DNA of 64,000 nt from Streptomyces viridochromogenes (GTDB lineage: Bacteria > Actinomycetota > Actinomycetes > Streptomycetales > Streptomycetaceae), in assembly GCF_001270495.1 (NCBI RefSeq), contig NZ_LGUR01000025.1:62001-126000 (forward strand), given 5' to 3'. The first letter of the stretch is position 1, and every line of letters starts with the position of its first letter. Of this stretch, positions 37,841 to 45,389 are shown piece after piece. Both the position numbers and the translations under genes were made by a program. The notes beneath the pieces were generated by a model. The model ran no database searches. It was not told the origin of the DNA and saw only the letters and a list, made by a program, of their open reading frames with translations.

Positions 37841-37924
37841 ATGGTGAAGGTCCCCTCACTGCCACTGGGACTGCCCCCGGGGCTACCGCTGGAACTACCA
37901 CTGGAAGTTTTTACTGACGCGTAA
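37841..37924 (+). CDS. Possible 27-residue Leu/Pro repeat peptide
   Basis: ATG at 37841 opens MVKVPSLPLGLPPGLPLELP, then LEVFTDA and stop. The core is four imperfect 12-bp units (37859-37906), each coding a four-residue L-P-x-x unit (LPLG, LPPG, LPLE, LPLE). The ribosome site is weak, so it may be an untranslated tandem repeat in front of the lipase promoter. Confidence 0.25.
   Translation: MVKVPSLPLGLPPGLPLELPLEVFTDA
37859..37906 (+). repeat. Four imperfect 12-bp tandem units
   Basis: CTGCCACTGGGA, CTGCCCCCGGGG, CTACCGCTGGAA, CTACCACTGGAA in a row. Downstream, CGTAACTT occurs twice (about 37920 and 37949), a direct repeat that could be an activator site for the lipase gene at 38037. Confidence 0.7.
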
Positions 37925-38036
37925 CTTCACACCTCTGCTACTCGCCCGTAACTTGACGAGTGAACAGCATCCTCGTGATCCGGATCACAGGGCGTAAGGC
38001 CGTCGCACATCCCTTGAGCCGCAAGGAGATCACCCG

Positions 38037-38909
38037 ATGCTGCCCTGGAAAAGAGTGGTCAGACCCCTGACCGCGCTGCTGCTGACCACCGCGGTCGCCG
38101 TCGTCCCCGCCGCCACCACCGCCCAGGCGGCCGAGGCGGCGGCGACCTCGCACAGCGGCTGGAACGACTACTCCTGCAAGCCGTCCGCCGCCCATCCCCG
38201 CCCCGTCGTCCTCGTGCACGGCACTTTCGCGAACTCCGTCGACAACTGGCTGGGGCTCGCGCCCTATCTGGTGAACCGCGGCTACTGCGTCTTCTCCCTC
38301 GACTACGGCCAGCTGCCGGGCGTGCCCTTCTTCCATGCCCTCGGCCCCATCGACAAGTCGGCAGGGCAACTGTCCAGCTACGTCGACACGGTGCTCGCCG
38401 CCACCGGCGCCGCCGAGGCCGACCTCGTCGGCCACTCCCAGGGCGGCATGATGCCCCGCTACTACCTCAAGTTCCTCGGCGGTGCCGCCAAGGTGAACGC
38501 CCTCGTCGGCATCGCGCCCAACAACCACGGCACCACCCTGGCGGGGCTCACCAACCTGCTGCCGTACTTCCCCGGCGCCGAGGACCTGCTCAGCACCGCC
38601 ACCCCCGCCCTCGCCCAGCAGGTCGTCGGCTCCGAGTTCATGACCAAGCTCAACGAGGGCGGCGACACCGTTCCCGGCGTCCGCTACACGGTCATCGCCA
38701 CCAAGTACGACGAGGTGGTCACGCCGTACCGGACCCAGTTCCTGAACGGCCCCGACGTGAGGAACGTCCTGATCCAGGACAAGTGCGCGGTCGATCTGTC
38801 CGAGCACGCGCTCCTGGGCCTGACCGACCGGATCGCCTTCCACGAGGTGACCAACGCGCTCGACCCGGCCCGGGCCACGCCCACCACCTGTGCGTCCGTG
38901 GTCGGTTGA
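38037..38909 (+). CDS. Secreted triacylglycerol lipase, alpha/beta hydrolase
   Basis: 290 residues. Signal peptide to about 31 (TTAQA). VVLVHGTFANS (about 57) forms the oxyanion loop, and GHSQGGMMPRYYLKFLGG (about 131) the nucleophile elbow with catalytic Ser; Cys pairs (YSCKPS, CVF, KCAVDL, TTCASV) fit disulphides of the Streptomyces class I/II secreted lipases. From memory this is the SCO1735 position. The catalytic His is probably in SEHALLGLTD near 265. Confidence 0.9.
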   Translation: MLPWKRVVRPLTALLLTTAVAVVPAATTAQAAEAAATSHSGWNDYSCKPSAAHPRPVVLVHGTFANSVDNWLGLAPYLVNRGYCVFSLDYGQLPGVPFFHALGPIDKSAGQLSSYVDTVLAATGAAEADLVGHSQGGMMPRYYLKFLGGAAKVNALVGIAPNNHGTTLAGLTNLLPYFPGAEDLLSTATPALAQQVVGSEFMTKLNEGGDTVPGVRYTVIATKYDEVVTPYRTQFLNGPDVRNVLIQDKCAVDLSEHALLGLTDRIAFHEVTNALDPARATPTTCASVVG

Positions 38910-38931
38910 GCGACCGGGTGAGGGAGCACCG

Positions 38932-38970
38932 CCGGGGTCTGACCTGCCTGAGCCGCTGGTCAGACCCCGG
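38932..38970. terminator. Terminator between lipase and LPMO genes
   Basis: CCGGGGTCTGACC (38932-38944) pairs perfectly with GGTCAGACCCCGG (38958-38970) over a 13-nt loop; bidirectional between convergent genes. Confidence 0.8.
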
Positions 38971-38979
38971 AGTCCGCGG

Positions 38980-39945
38980 TCAGCGGCGAGCGCCGCCGGA
39001 CGCCCGTCGGCGCACCGACGCGAACAGGACCGCCGACCCGAGCGCCAGGGTCGCCGCACCGCCCATCGCGAGATACGCCGTGCTGCTGTCCCCGCCGGTC
39101 TCGGCGAGGTTCTCGGTGGCGCCGGCGGCCTTCGGCCGGTTGGCCGGGGCGGAGCCGGGCCCCTGCTCCTCGGTCGCCGCGACCGGCTCCGCCGACGTAC
39201 CGGCGTCCTGGTCCCCGTGGCCGTGATGCTCGATCGTCGACTGGTCGGCACCGTCCTCGACATGCTCCTCGGAGGGCGCGGAGGCACTCGGGGCGGGCGC
39301 GGCCGCCGCGCCGCCGAAGGCCACGTCCGAGCAGGAGTAGAACGCCTCCGGGCTGTCCGAACGCTGCCAGACCGCGTACAGCAGCTGCTTGCCGGAGCGC
39401 TCGGGCAGGGTGCCGGAGAACGTGTAGAAGCCGCCCGACGCCGCCGGGTCGGTCGCCGTCGCCACCGGGTTCGCCAGGTCCAAGTCGTCCCAGGCCAGCG
39501 GCTTGGTGGGGTCGTAACCCGCCTTGGTGATGTAGACCTTGAAGGTGCCCTTGTGCGGGGCGGTCACGCGGTACTTGAAGGTGTACGACCCACTGCTCAC
39601 GCTCGTCGCCGGCCAGTCGGCGCGGGCCAGGTCGAGGCCCTTGAAGGCGTCGCTGTTCGCGCTGCACAGCCTGCCGTCCGGGATCAGCTCCTGGTGGCGG
39701 CCGGCCGCGTCGCCGATGCGTATGCCGTTCCAGTCGTAGAGGGCCTGCGTACCGCCTGCCGCGACCGCCGCCTTGCACGCGTCGGACTTCGGGCTCTCCG
39801 GGCCCTCCGCGTAGCACTGCGAGACCCGGCTGACCGGATCGCCCATCGAACCGTGCGCCGAGGCGGGCGCGGCGGCGAGGGCGGTCAGGGCGAGCGGGGT
39901 CAGGCCGAGGACGGCGACGGCGGCGGCCTTGCGGCGTGCGGGCAT
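38980..39945 (-). CDS. Cell-wall-anchored AA10 lytic polysaccharide monooxygenase
   Basis: 321 residues from ATG 39945 (GAGGAG 7 nt upstream). The signal ends at ASA-30, exposing His31 as mature residue 1, half of the copper histidine brace; the second His is in RVTAPHKGTFKVY. The AA10 domain runs to about 205, then a Ser/Pro/Ala and His-rich linker, and a sortase motif LAETG (280-284), membrane span and RRR tail. It should oxidatively cut chitin or cellulose-like glycans at the wall. From memory this is the SCO1734 position, an LPMO linked to glucan deposition at hyphal tips. Confidence 0.92.
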   Translation of the reverse strand: MPARRKAAAVAVLGLTPLALTALAAAPASAHGSMGDPVSRVSQCYAEGPESPKSDACKAAVAAGGTQALYDWNGIRIGDAAGRHQELIPDGRLCSANSDAFKGLDLARADWPATSVSSGSYTFKYRVTAPHKGTFKVYITKAGYDPTKPLAWDDLDLANPVATATDPAASGGFYTFSGTLPERSGKQLLYAVWQRSDSPEAFYSCSDVAFGGAAAAPAPSASAPSEEHVEDGADQSTIEHHGHGDQDAGTSAEPVAATEEQGPGSAPANRPKAAGATENLAETGGDSSTAYLAMGGAATLALGSAVLFASVRRRASGGARR

Positions 39946-40100
39946 GGAAGATCTCCTCAAGGGGGCTCTGACGCGTGGGGTGAATCCCGTGGGGGCGATC
40001 AGAAGCTAGCCCGAGGAATCCGCGAAATCGCCTGCTGGAGGCGGGTGATGGCGATCTTTAGGGTCGCCTTAAGGGAGTGCTGAGACTGCGATCAGGTAGG

Positions 40101-40106
40101 TACCGT
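40101..40106 (+). promoter_or_regulatory. -10 of a leaderless promoter
   Basis: TACCGT, exactly 6 nt, then the ATG of the acetyltransferase gene; no ribosome site. Confidence 0.45.
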
Positions 40107-40112
40107 CGCGGT

Positions 40113-40562
40113 ATGACGGACGACGACATCAGGCTGGCGGCCGCCGCGGACGTACCAGCCGTGAAAGCTGTGACCGATGCCGCCTACGACCGCTACATCG
40201 AGCGCATCGGGCGGGCGCCCGTGCCCATGCTGGCGGACCACGCGGCGAACGTGGCCGCGGGGAACGTGTTCGTGACGGGCGATCCCGTGATCGGGCTCGT
40301 CGTGCTGGAGGTGCACGAGGACCATCTGTTCCTCGACAGCATCGCCGTCCACCCCGACGCGCACGGCAGGGGCGTGGGGCGACGGCTGCTGCACTTCGTG
40401 GACGCACGCGCGCGTGCGCTCGGCCTGCCCGAGGTCAGGCTCTACACGAACGCGCTGATGTGGGAGAACCAGAAGATCTACCCGAAGTACGGCTATGAGG
40501 TCGTCGAGCGTCGCGTGGACGGGCCGTACGACCGTGTCCACTACCGCAAGCGGCTCGACTGA
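40113..40562 (+). CDS. GNAT-family acetyltransferase
   Basis: 149 residues. The acetyl-CoA loop is visible as VHPDAHGRGVGRRLLHFVDARARALG (about 83-108, motif A with the Q/R-x-x-G-x-G/A signature as GRGVGR), with LYTNALMWENQKIYPKYGYEVVERR (about 113) as motif B. Substrate unknown. Probably translated from a leaderless mRNA. Confidence 0.9.
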   Translation: MTDDDIRLAAAADVPAVKAVTDAAYDRYIERIGRAPVPMLADHAANVAAGNVFVTGDPVIGLVVLEVHEDHLFLDSIAVHPDAHGRGVGRRLLHFVDARARALGLPEVRLYTNALMWENQKIYPKYGYEVVERRVDGPYDRVHYRKRLD

Positions 40563-40590
40563 CCTGTCTCATGGGGGGCCGACGGGCGTT

Positions 40591-40728
40591 TCAGCCTTCC
40601 GGCCACCATGTGCGCGCGATGTCCTTGCGGACCTCGGGTCGTCCCGAGAGGGACTCGTCCGCCTCCTCCCGGAGCCGGCGGGAATCCGTCTTCCTCTTCA
40701 GGGGCTTCTGCACGGTCACACGGCGCAT
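40591..40728 (-). CDS. 45-residue basic protein with Trp-Trp tail
   Basis: ATG at 40728 with GAAGGAGG 6 nt upstream, one of the best ribosome sites in the window. The product begins MRRVTVQKPLKRKT, continues with an Arg/Glu-rich helix (DSRRLREEADESL) and ends in DIARTWWPEG. Third-position G+C and the charge pattern fit a real gene. I recall similar short proteins in other streptomycetes but no function. Too short for usual gene finders. Divergent from the methyltransferase gene. Confidence 0.75.
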   Translation of the reverse strand: MRRVTVQKPLKRKTDSRRLREEADESLSGRPEVRKDIARTWWPEG

Positions 40729-40811
40729 GGCTGCCTCCTTCAGTGCCTATCGAGTTCCGCTTTGTCACGGAGATAGACCCTTTTGGGGAGAGTTCCTCAT
40801 CGCCGCTGGTC

Positions 40812-40862
40812 CTGTCAGTGGCCGTTGTCACGAATCCGACTGTCAGTGGCGGGTGTCACTCT
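40812..40862 (+). promoter_or_regulatory. Tandem TGTCAGTG promoter, leaderless
   Basis: The 20-mer CTGTCAGTGGC-N-G-N-TGTCAC occurs twice, at 40812-40831 and 40840-40859. TGTCAGTG resembles the -35-like part of the LexA-independent, PafBC-dependent damage promoters of actinobacteria (TTGTCAGTG-N8-TANNNT). In the second copy the hexamer 8 nt on is CACTCT (40857-40862), 6 nt before the methyltransferase ATG. Confidence 0.5.
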
Positions 40863-40868
40863 TGGCTC

Positions 40869-41507
40869 ATGACGAACGGTGAACACGCCATCACAGGTAC
40901 AGGCACAGACGTGGGCATGGACGTGGACTGGGACGCGGCCGCCGCGGACTTCGACGACGAGCCGGACCACGGCCTGCGCGACCCCGAGGTGCGCCAGGCA
41001 TGGGCCTCCCGGATGCGGTCCTGGCTGCCCGAGCGCGTGTCCGACGTGCTCGACCTCGGCTGCGGCACCGGCAGCCTGTCGCTCATCGCGGCCGAACAGG
41101 GACACCGGGTCACGGGGGTGGACCGCTCCCCGGCGATGGTCGACCTGGCCCGCGCCAAGCTGGCCGGACGGGACGCGGCGTTCCTCGTCGGTGACGCGGC
41201 GGCACCGCCGGTCGGGGAGGAGCGGTTCGACGCCGTGCTCGTCCGCCATGTCCTGTGGGCCCTCCCCGATCCCGGCCGGGTCCTGCGGCACTGGCGTGGG
41301 CTGCTGCGCCCCGGAGGGCGGTTCGTGCTGGTCGAGGGGGTGTGGGGGACCACAGCGCCGACGGTCGGCATACCGGCGGACCGGCTCACCGCACTCCTCG
41401 CGCCGCTCACCGGCGACGTGCGCGTGGAGCGGCTCTCCGAGGACGCGCGGCTGTGGGGGAAGGACGTCGGCGACGAGCGGTACGCGGCCGTGGCGGTGGT
41501 GCGCTGA
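40869..41507 (+). CDS. Class I SAM-dependent methyltransferase
   Basis: 212 residues. VLDLGCGTGSLSLIAAEQGHRVTGVDRS (about 59-86) is the SAM-binding motif I with the acidic ribose residue; AVLVRHVLWALPDPGRVLRHWRGLLRPGG (about 122) gives motifs II-III. It resembles small-molecule methyltransferases (UbiE/type 11). Start ATG 40869, no ribosome site; leaderless from a damage-type promoter. Confidence 0.88.
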   Translation: MTNGEHAITGTGTDVGMDVDWDAAAADFDDEPDHGLRDPEVRQAWASRMRSWLPERVSDVLDLGCGTGSLSLIAAEQGHRVTGVDRSPAMVDLARAKLAGRDAAFLVGDAAAPPVGEERFDAVLVRHVLWALPDPGRVLRHWRGLLRPGGRFVLVEGVWGTTAPTVGIPADRLTALLAPLTGDVRVERLSEDARLWGKDVGDERYAAVAVVR

Positions 41508-41530
41508 CCGGGGCGGACCCAGGCCGGCCG

Positions 41531-42031
41531 CTAGGCCAGGAGCCCTCCGAAGCCGGTCCCGCGCGCCAGCGCCTCCAGCGCGTCCAGCGCCGACACGGCG
41601 GCCGCGGCGGCCTGCGGATCCGTCCGTTCGAGACCGCTCTCGGCGAACTCGTCCTCGTCCAGACGGCGTACGTCCGTGTAGTCGGCGGAGCACCACAGGT
41701 CCAGGTCGAGGTCCTCGACGACCAGCTCGGTGCCGGACAGAGTGGCCGGGCGGGTGATGTCGCAGTACCAGCCCTTGAGGGCACCCGTGGCGTCGCGGAC
41801 CTCCTTCACGGCGTACCAGCGGTCGCGCCAGTAGTACTCGGTGAAGACGTCGCCCGGCTCGAAGCGGACGAAGCCGAAGTCGCGGACCCCGGCCCCGGAC
41901 CAGGGGGCGCGGACGGCGATGCGGGTGCCGTCGTCGGAGAGCGGTTCGGCCGCGTAACGGATCTTCGTACGGCCGGCCTTGACGAGGACCACGTCCAGCG
42001 GACGTCCCTGGTCAGCCGAGTTCGCGGACAT
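41531..42031 (-). CDS. DUF402-family protein
   Basis: 166 residues. The DUF402 core (GFVRFEPGDVFTEYYWRDRWYAVKEVRDATGALKGWYCDITRPATL, about 53-97, then VVEDLDLDLWCSADYTDVRRLDEDEF) is that of the FAU-1/nucleoside-phosphate hydrolase fold; YCDITRP and DLDLDLW are its conserved blocks with metal-binding Asp. The ATG at 42031 overlaps the end of the preceding GNAT gene by 20 nt, so they are co-translated. Confidence 0.85.
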   Translation of the reverse strand: MSANSADQGRPLDVVLVKAGRTKIRYAAEPLSDDGTRIAVRAPWSGAGVRDFGFVRFEPGDVFTEYYWRDRWYAVKEVRDATGALKGWYCDITRPATLSGTELVVEDLDLDLWCSADYTDVRRLDEDEFAESGLERTDPQAAAAAVSALDALEALARGTGFGGLLA

Positions 42032-42941
42032 AGCGCACCTCCGTCGCGCAGATCTCGTAGCCGAACCACTTGTTGATCGCGAGCATGGGTTCGTTGCCGG
42101 TGTCGTTGCCGGTGAACGCCTCCGTGTAGCCGGCGGCGCGGGCGCGGTGCAGGGAGTCGTTCTTGGCGAGCTTGGCGAGGCCACGTCCGCGGAAGGCGCG
42201 GGCGGCACCGGTCATGGCGGTGCCGTACCGGGTGCCACCGTCCGTGCGAGCGGCGCTGAAGGCGACGGGGCGGCCGTCCACGACGGCGACCGAGGTCAGC
42301 TCGCGGCTGAGGAGGGGGTGGTTCCAGGTCTCCTCCAGCCAGGCCTCGTAGTCCGTGAACTCGTAGGCGACGTCGCTCGGTTCGTCCGACGTCGTCTCCG
42401 CGTCCAGCTCGAACAGCGGGCGCGGATCGTCCGCGAAGTCGGCCGCCGTGCGCAGCTCCACGCCCGGGGGTGGGGTCTGGAGCGGTGGCAGTGTGCCGTG
42501 CGCCAGGTCCAGGCGGAGGAAGTGCGCCGAGCGGCCCTCGCGGTAGCCGTGCCGTTCGGCGAAGGCGCGGTTGCCCGGTGCGTCGAGGATCCAGGCGAAC
42601 AGCCTGGTCGCTCCTCGCTCGGCCAGGTACTCCTCGGCCGTGCGGACCAGCAGCGTGCCCGCGCCGCGGCGGGTCCGCTCCGGGTGGACGTACACGTTGA
42701 CGTAGGCCTGGCCGGGCTCCGGGCTGTCGTTGACGAGCCCGACCTGGGCCGTGCCGATCACCTCGCCGTCCTCCTCCGCGACGAGCGGCCGGTAGTGGGC
42801 GTCCGGGTGGGTGTGGGCGACGTCGTAGACGATGGACTCCGGGGTCACCAGAAAGAAGGGGAGGGCGAGATGCCGGACGTGGGCGAAGCCCTCGACGTCG
42901 GCTCGGACCTCGGGACGCAGGGGGCGCACGGTGATAGTCAT
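42012..42941 (-). CDS. Double-GNAT acetyltransferase
   Basis: 309 residues with two GNAT folds: 1-155 (VYVHPERTRRGAGTLLVRTAEEYLAERGA, acetyl-CoA loop, about 88) and 165-309 (TAMTGAARAFRGRGLAKLAKNDSLHRAR, about 240). The layout is like mycothiol synthase relatives, but specific residues cannot be judged here. ATG at 42941; TAGCGT lies 8 nt upstream on the minus strand, so probably leaderless. Long open frame upstream is antisense to the GntR gene and rejected. Confidence 0.87.
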   Translation of the reverse strand: MTITVRPLRPEVRADVEGFAHVRHLALPFFLVTPESIVYDVAHTHPDAHYRPLVAEEDGEVIGTAQVGLVNDSPEPGQAYVNVYVHPERTRRGAGTLLVRTAEEYLAERGATRLFAWILDAPGNRAFAERHGYREGRSAHFLRLDLAHGTLPPLQTPPPGVELRTAADFADDPRPLFELDAETTSDEPSDVAYEFTDYEAWLEETWNHPLLSRELTSVAVVDGRPVAFSAARTDGGTRYGTAMTGAARAFRGRGLAKLAKNDSLHRARAAGYTEAFTGNDTGNEPMLAINKWFGYEICATEVRYVRELG

Positions 42942-43012
42942 CACGGCGCACGCTACGGGGGAGGCGCGCCGGGGTGCCTCCCATTTTCCGGGGGGTACGG
43001 GACAATCGCTGC

Positions 43013-43381
43013 GTGACCTTGAAGATCCACATCGACGACAGTGCCGCGCCGTACGAGCAGGTGCGGGCGCAGATCTCCGAGCAGGCGCGGTCGGGGGTGC
43101 TGCCGGTCGGGTACCGGCTGCCGACCGTGCGGGGGCTGGCGGAGTCGCTGGGGCTGGCGGCCAACACCGTCGCCAAGGCGTACCGGGCGCTGGAGAGCGA
43201 CGGGGTGATCGAGACCCGGGGGCGCAACGGCACGTTCGTGGCGTCCGCCGGCTCGGCCGCCGAGCGTGAGCTGGCGTCGGCCGCGCAGGCGTACGCCGAG
43301 CGGGTGCGACGGTTGGGGTCGGACCAGGAGGCCGGGCTCGCCGCCGTGCGGGACGCCCTGCGGGCGGCTTTCGGGGAGTAG
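43013..43381 (+). CDS. YtrA-type GntR regulator
   Basis: 122 residues: N-terminal winged helix (APYEQVRAQISEQARSGVLPVGYRLPTVRGLAESLGLAANTVAKAYRALESDGVIETRGRNGTFV, about 10-74) and only a short C-terminal helix pair, the hallmark of the YtrA subfamily. GTG start with GACAAT 6 nt upstream. From memory this corresponds to SCO1728. YtrA regulators usually control a linked ABC transporter, which is not present here. Its stop abuts the convergent DUF72 gene. Confidence 0.9.
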   Translation: MTLKIHIDDSAAPYEQVRAQISEQARSGVLPVGYRLPTVRGLAESLGLAANTVAKAYRALESDGVIETRGRNGTFVASAGSAAERELASAAQAYAERVRRLGSDQEAGLAAVRDALRAAFGE

Positions 43382-44152
43382 TCAGCGGCGTGCGGCGAGT
43401 TCCGGCGTGCGGGTCACCGTCAGGCCCGCTCGGGTCGCCGCTCTCCCGAAGACCACCGCGTCCTCCACCGCCGCCCCGCCAGGGTCGTTGTTGAAATACG
43501 CGTACATGTCCTCGGCGTCGGACCAAGTGGTCGCGATGCGGTCGACCCAGGTCTCCAGAGAGCGTCGGCCGTAGCGGGGCCACGGGTGGGCGCGGCCCTC
43601 GTGGAAGCGGACATAGCCCCAGTCCGTGGTGCGCCACAGGGGAGTCACCGGACGGGCCTGGACGTCGGCCCAGCACAGGGCGGCCCCCCGGGACTCCAGA
43701 ACCTCGCGGGTCTCGGATGTCCACCAGGACTCGTGGCGGGGCTCGACCGCGATCCGCGTTCCGGACGGGAAGCAGGCGAGACAGGCGTCCAGCAGTTCGG
43801 GGTCCGCCCGCAACGTGGGCGGGAGCTGGAGCAGGACCGGTCCCAGGCGGTCGCCGAGTCCCTCCGCGTGGGTCATCAGGCGGGTCACCGGCTCCTCGGG
43901 GTCCCGTAGCCGCTTGATGTGGGTCAGGTAGCGGCTCGCCTTGACCGCGACCACGAAGTCACCCGGCACCCGGTCCCGCCACGCCTCGAAGTTCTCCCGC
44001 GTCGGCAGGCGGTAGAAGGCGTTGTTGATCTCGACCGTGGCGAAGCGCTCCGTGTACTCCTCGAGCCACAGCCGCATGGGCACGTCGGCCGGGTACAGGA
44101 CGTCCTTCCAGTCCCGGTACTGCCACCCGGAGGTGCCGACGAGCAGGGCCAT
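43382..44152 (-). CDS. DUF72 (YecE-like) protein
   Basis: 256 residues, TIM-barrel DUF72. Hallmarks: LVGTSGWQYRDWKDVLYP at the N-terminus, FATVEINNAFYRLPTRENFEAWRDRVPGDFVVAVKASRYLTHIKRL (about 36-81), FEPRHESWW-like VEPRHESWW, and YAYFNNDPGGAAVEDA. Function unknown. ATG 44152 without a clear ribosome site. Confidence 0.9.
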   Translation of the reverse strand: MALLVGTSGWQYRDWKDVLYPADVPMRLWLEEYTERFATVEINNAFYRLPTRENFEAWRDRVPGDFVVAVKASRYLTHIKRLRDPEEPVTRLMTHAEGLGDRLGPVLLQLPPTLRADPELLDACLACFPSGTRIAVEPRHESWWTSETREVLESRGAALCWADVQARPVTPLWRTTDWGYVRFHEGRAHPWPRYGRRSLETWVDRIATTWSDAEDMYAYFNNDPGGAAVEDAVVFGRAATRAGLTVTRTPELAARR

Positions 44153-44175
44153 ACGACCATGAAAGCACCGGAAGG

Positions 44176-45270
44176 CTACAGATACAGCCCCGCGTCCGCC
44201 CCGTCCCTCGGGTCCGGCAGCGACGTCGGGGACGTGCCCCGCTTCAGCGCGTACAGCTCCGCCAGCGTGGCGCCCTCGCGGCCGATGCCCTCCTCCGTGC
44301 CCAGCCAGCTCGCCGCCTCCGGGCGCGTCAGCGCCCCCACCTCGATACGGGCCAGACAGCGCCCGGGGCGCACCACGGCGGGGTGCAGGCGCTCCAGGTC
44401 CTCGTTGGTGGTGACGCCGACCAGGACGTTGCGGCCCTGCCCCAGCAGGCCGTCCGTCAGGTTCAGCAACCGCGACAACGCCTGGCCCGCCGTGTGCTTC
44501 GCCTCGCCGCGGATCAGCTCGTCGCAGTCCTCCAGGAGCAGCAGCCGCCAGCGGCCCTTGCCCGTCGAGTCGTCCTCGCCGATCGCGATGTCCATCAGGT
44601 AGCCGACATCGCTGAACAGCCGCTCCGGGTCCAGGACGCAGTCGACCTGGCACCAGTCCCGCCAGGAGCGCGCCAGGGTGCGCAGCGCCGACGTCTTGCC
44701 CGTGCCCGGCGGCCCGTGCAGCAGGAGCAGGCGGCCCGCGATGTCCTCCGGGGTCGTCTTCATCAGGCCGTCCATCGCGTCCGCCACCGGCGCGGTGTAG
44801 TTGGCCCGCACCTCGTCCCAGGTGCCCGCGGAGATCTGCCGGGTCGTGCGGTGCGGGCCGCGCCTGGGGGAGACATACCAGAAGCCCATGGTCACGTTCT
44901 CCGGCTGCGGCTCGGGCTCGTCCGCCGCGCCGTCCGTCGCCTCGCCCAGGACGCGCGCCGCCAGTTCCTCGCTGGTCGCGGTCACCGTGACGTCGGCTCC
45001 CCGGTTCCAGCGGGAGACGAGCAGGGTCCAGCCGTCCCCCTCCGCAAGCGTCGCGCTGCGGTCGTCGTCGCGGGCGGCGCGCAGCACCCGGGCGCCCGGC
45101 GGCAGCAGCGTCGCGCCGGACCGTACGCGGTCGATGTTCGCCGCGTGCGAGTACGGCTGCTCGCCCGTCGCGAAGCGGCCGAGGAACAGCGCGTCGACGA
45201 CGTCGGACGGCGAGTCGCTGTCGTCGACGTTGAGCCGGATCGGCAGAGCGTCGTGTGGGTTCGCAGACAT
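44176..45270 (-). CDS. AAA-family ATPase with DUF5925-like N-terminus
   Basis: 364 residues. N-terminal domain (MSANPHDALPIRLNVDDSDSPSDVVDALFLGRF) of unknown function, then an AAA core: Walker A LLHGPPGTGKTSALRTLAR (about 188), Walker B LLLLEDCDELI (about 231), sensor 1 LVGVTTNEDLERLHPAVVRPGRC (about 268, with the arginine finger). The last residues (AGLYL) are coded by a fragment of dispersed repeat family 2. Partners unknown; it resembles spliceosome-like remodelling ATPases of Streptomyces with no assigned role. Confidence 0.85.
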   Translation of the reverse strand: MSANPHDALPIRLNVDDSDSPSDVVDALFLGRFATGEQPYSHAANIDRVRSGATLLPPGARVLRAARDDDRSATLAEGDGWTLLVSRWNRGADVTVTATSEELAARVLGEATDGAADEPEPQPENVTMGFWYVSPRRGPHRTTRQISAGTWDEVRANYTAPVADAMDGLMKTTPEDIAGRLLLLHGPPGTGKTSALRTLARSWRDWCQVDCVLDPERLFSDVGYLMDIAIGEDDSTGKGRWRLLLLEDCDELIRGEAKHTAGQALSRLLNLTDGLLGQGRNVLVGVTTNEDLERLHPAVVRPGRCLARIEVGALTRPEAASWLGTEEGIGREGATLAELYALKRGTSPTSLPDPRDGADAGLYL

Positions 45271-45389
45271 GCGGCCATGATCCGGCACACGGCGGCCCGG
45301 TGCACCAGGTTTCCGTGGCACGTACCGCCAACGGTCCAGAGTGACGAAACCCGCCCGCGCGGCTGCCACCCCCGTTACCGTTGTCCTTG

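Noticed and set aside
40050..40075. Iron-box (DtxR/DmdR) near TTTAGGGTCGCCTTAAGG upstream of the LPMO gene
   Set aside because: Too many mismatches to the 19-bp iron box.
42012..43724. 570-codon version of the double-GNAT protein
   Set aside because: The N-terminal 261 codons are antisense to the GntR gene and low-complexity; ATG 42941 starts the first GNAT fold and has a -10 hexamer in front.
43382..45331. 649-codon frame joining DUF72 and the AAA region
   Set aside because: Only the last 256 codons are DUF72; the rest is an off-frame reading of the AAA gene, so the start at 44152 was used.
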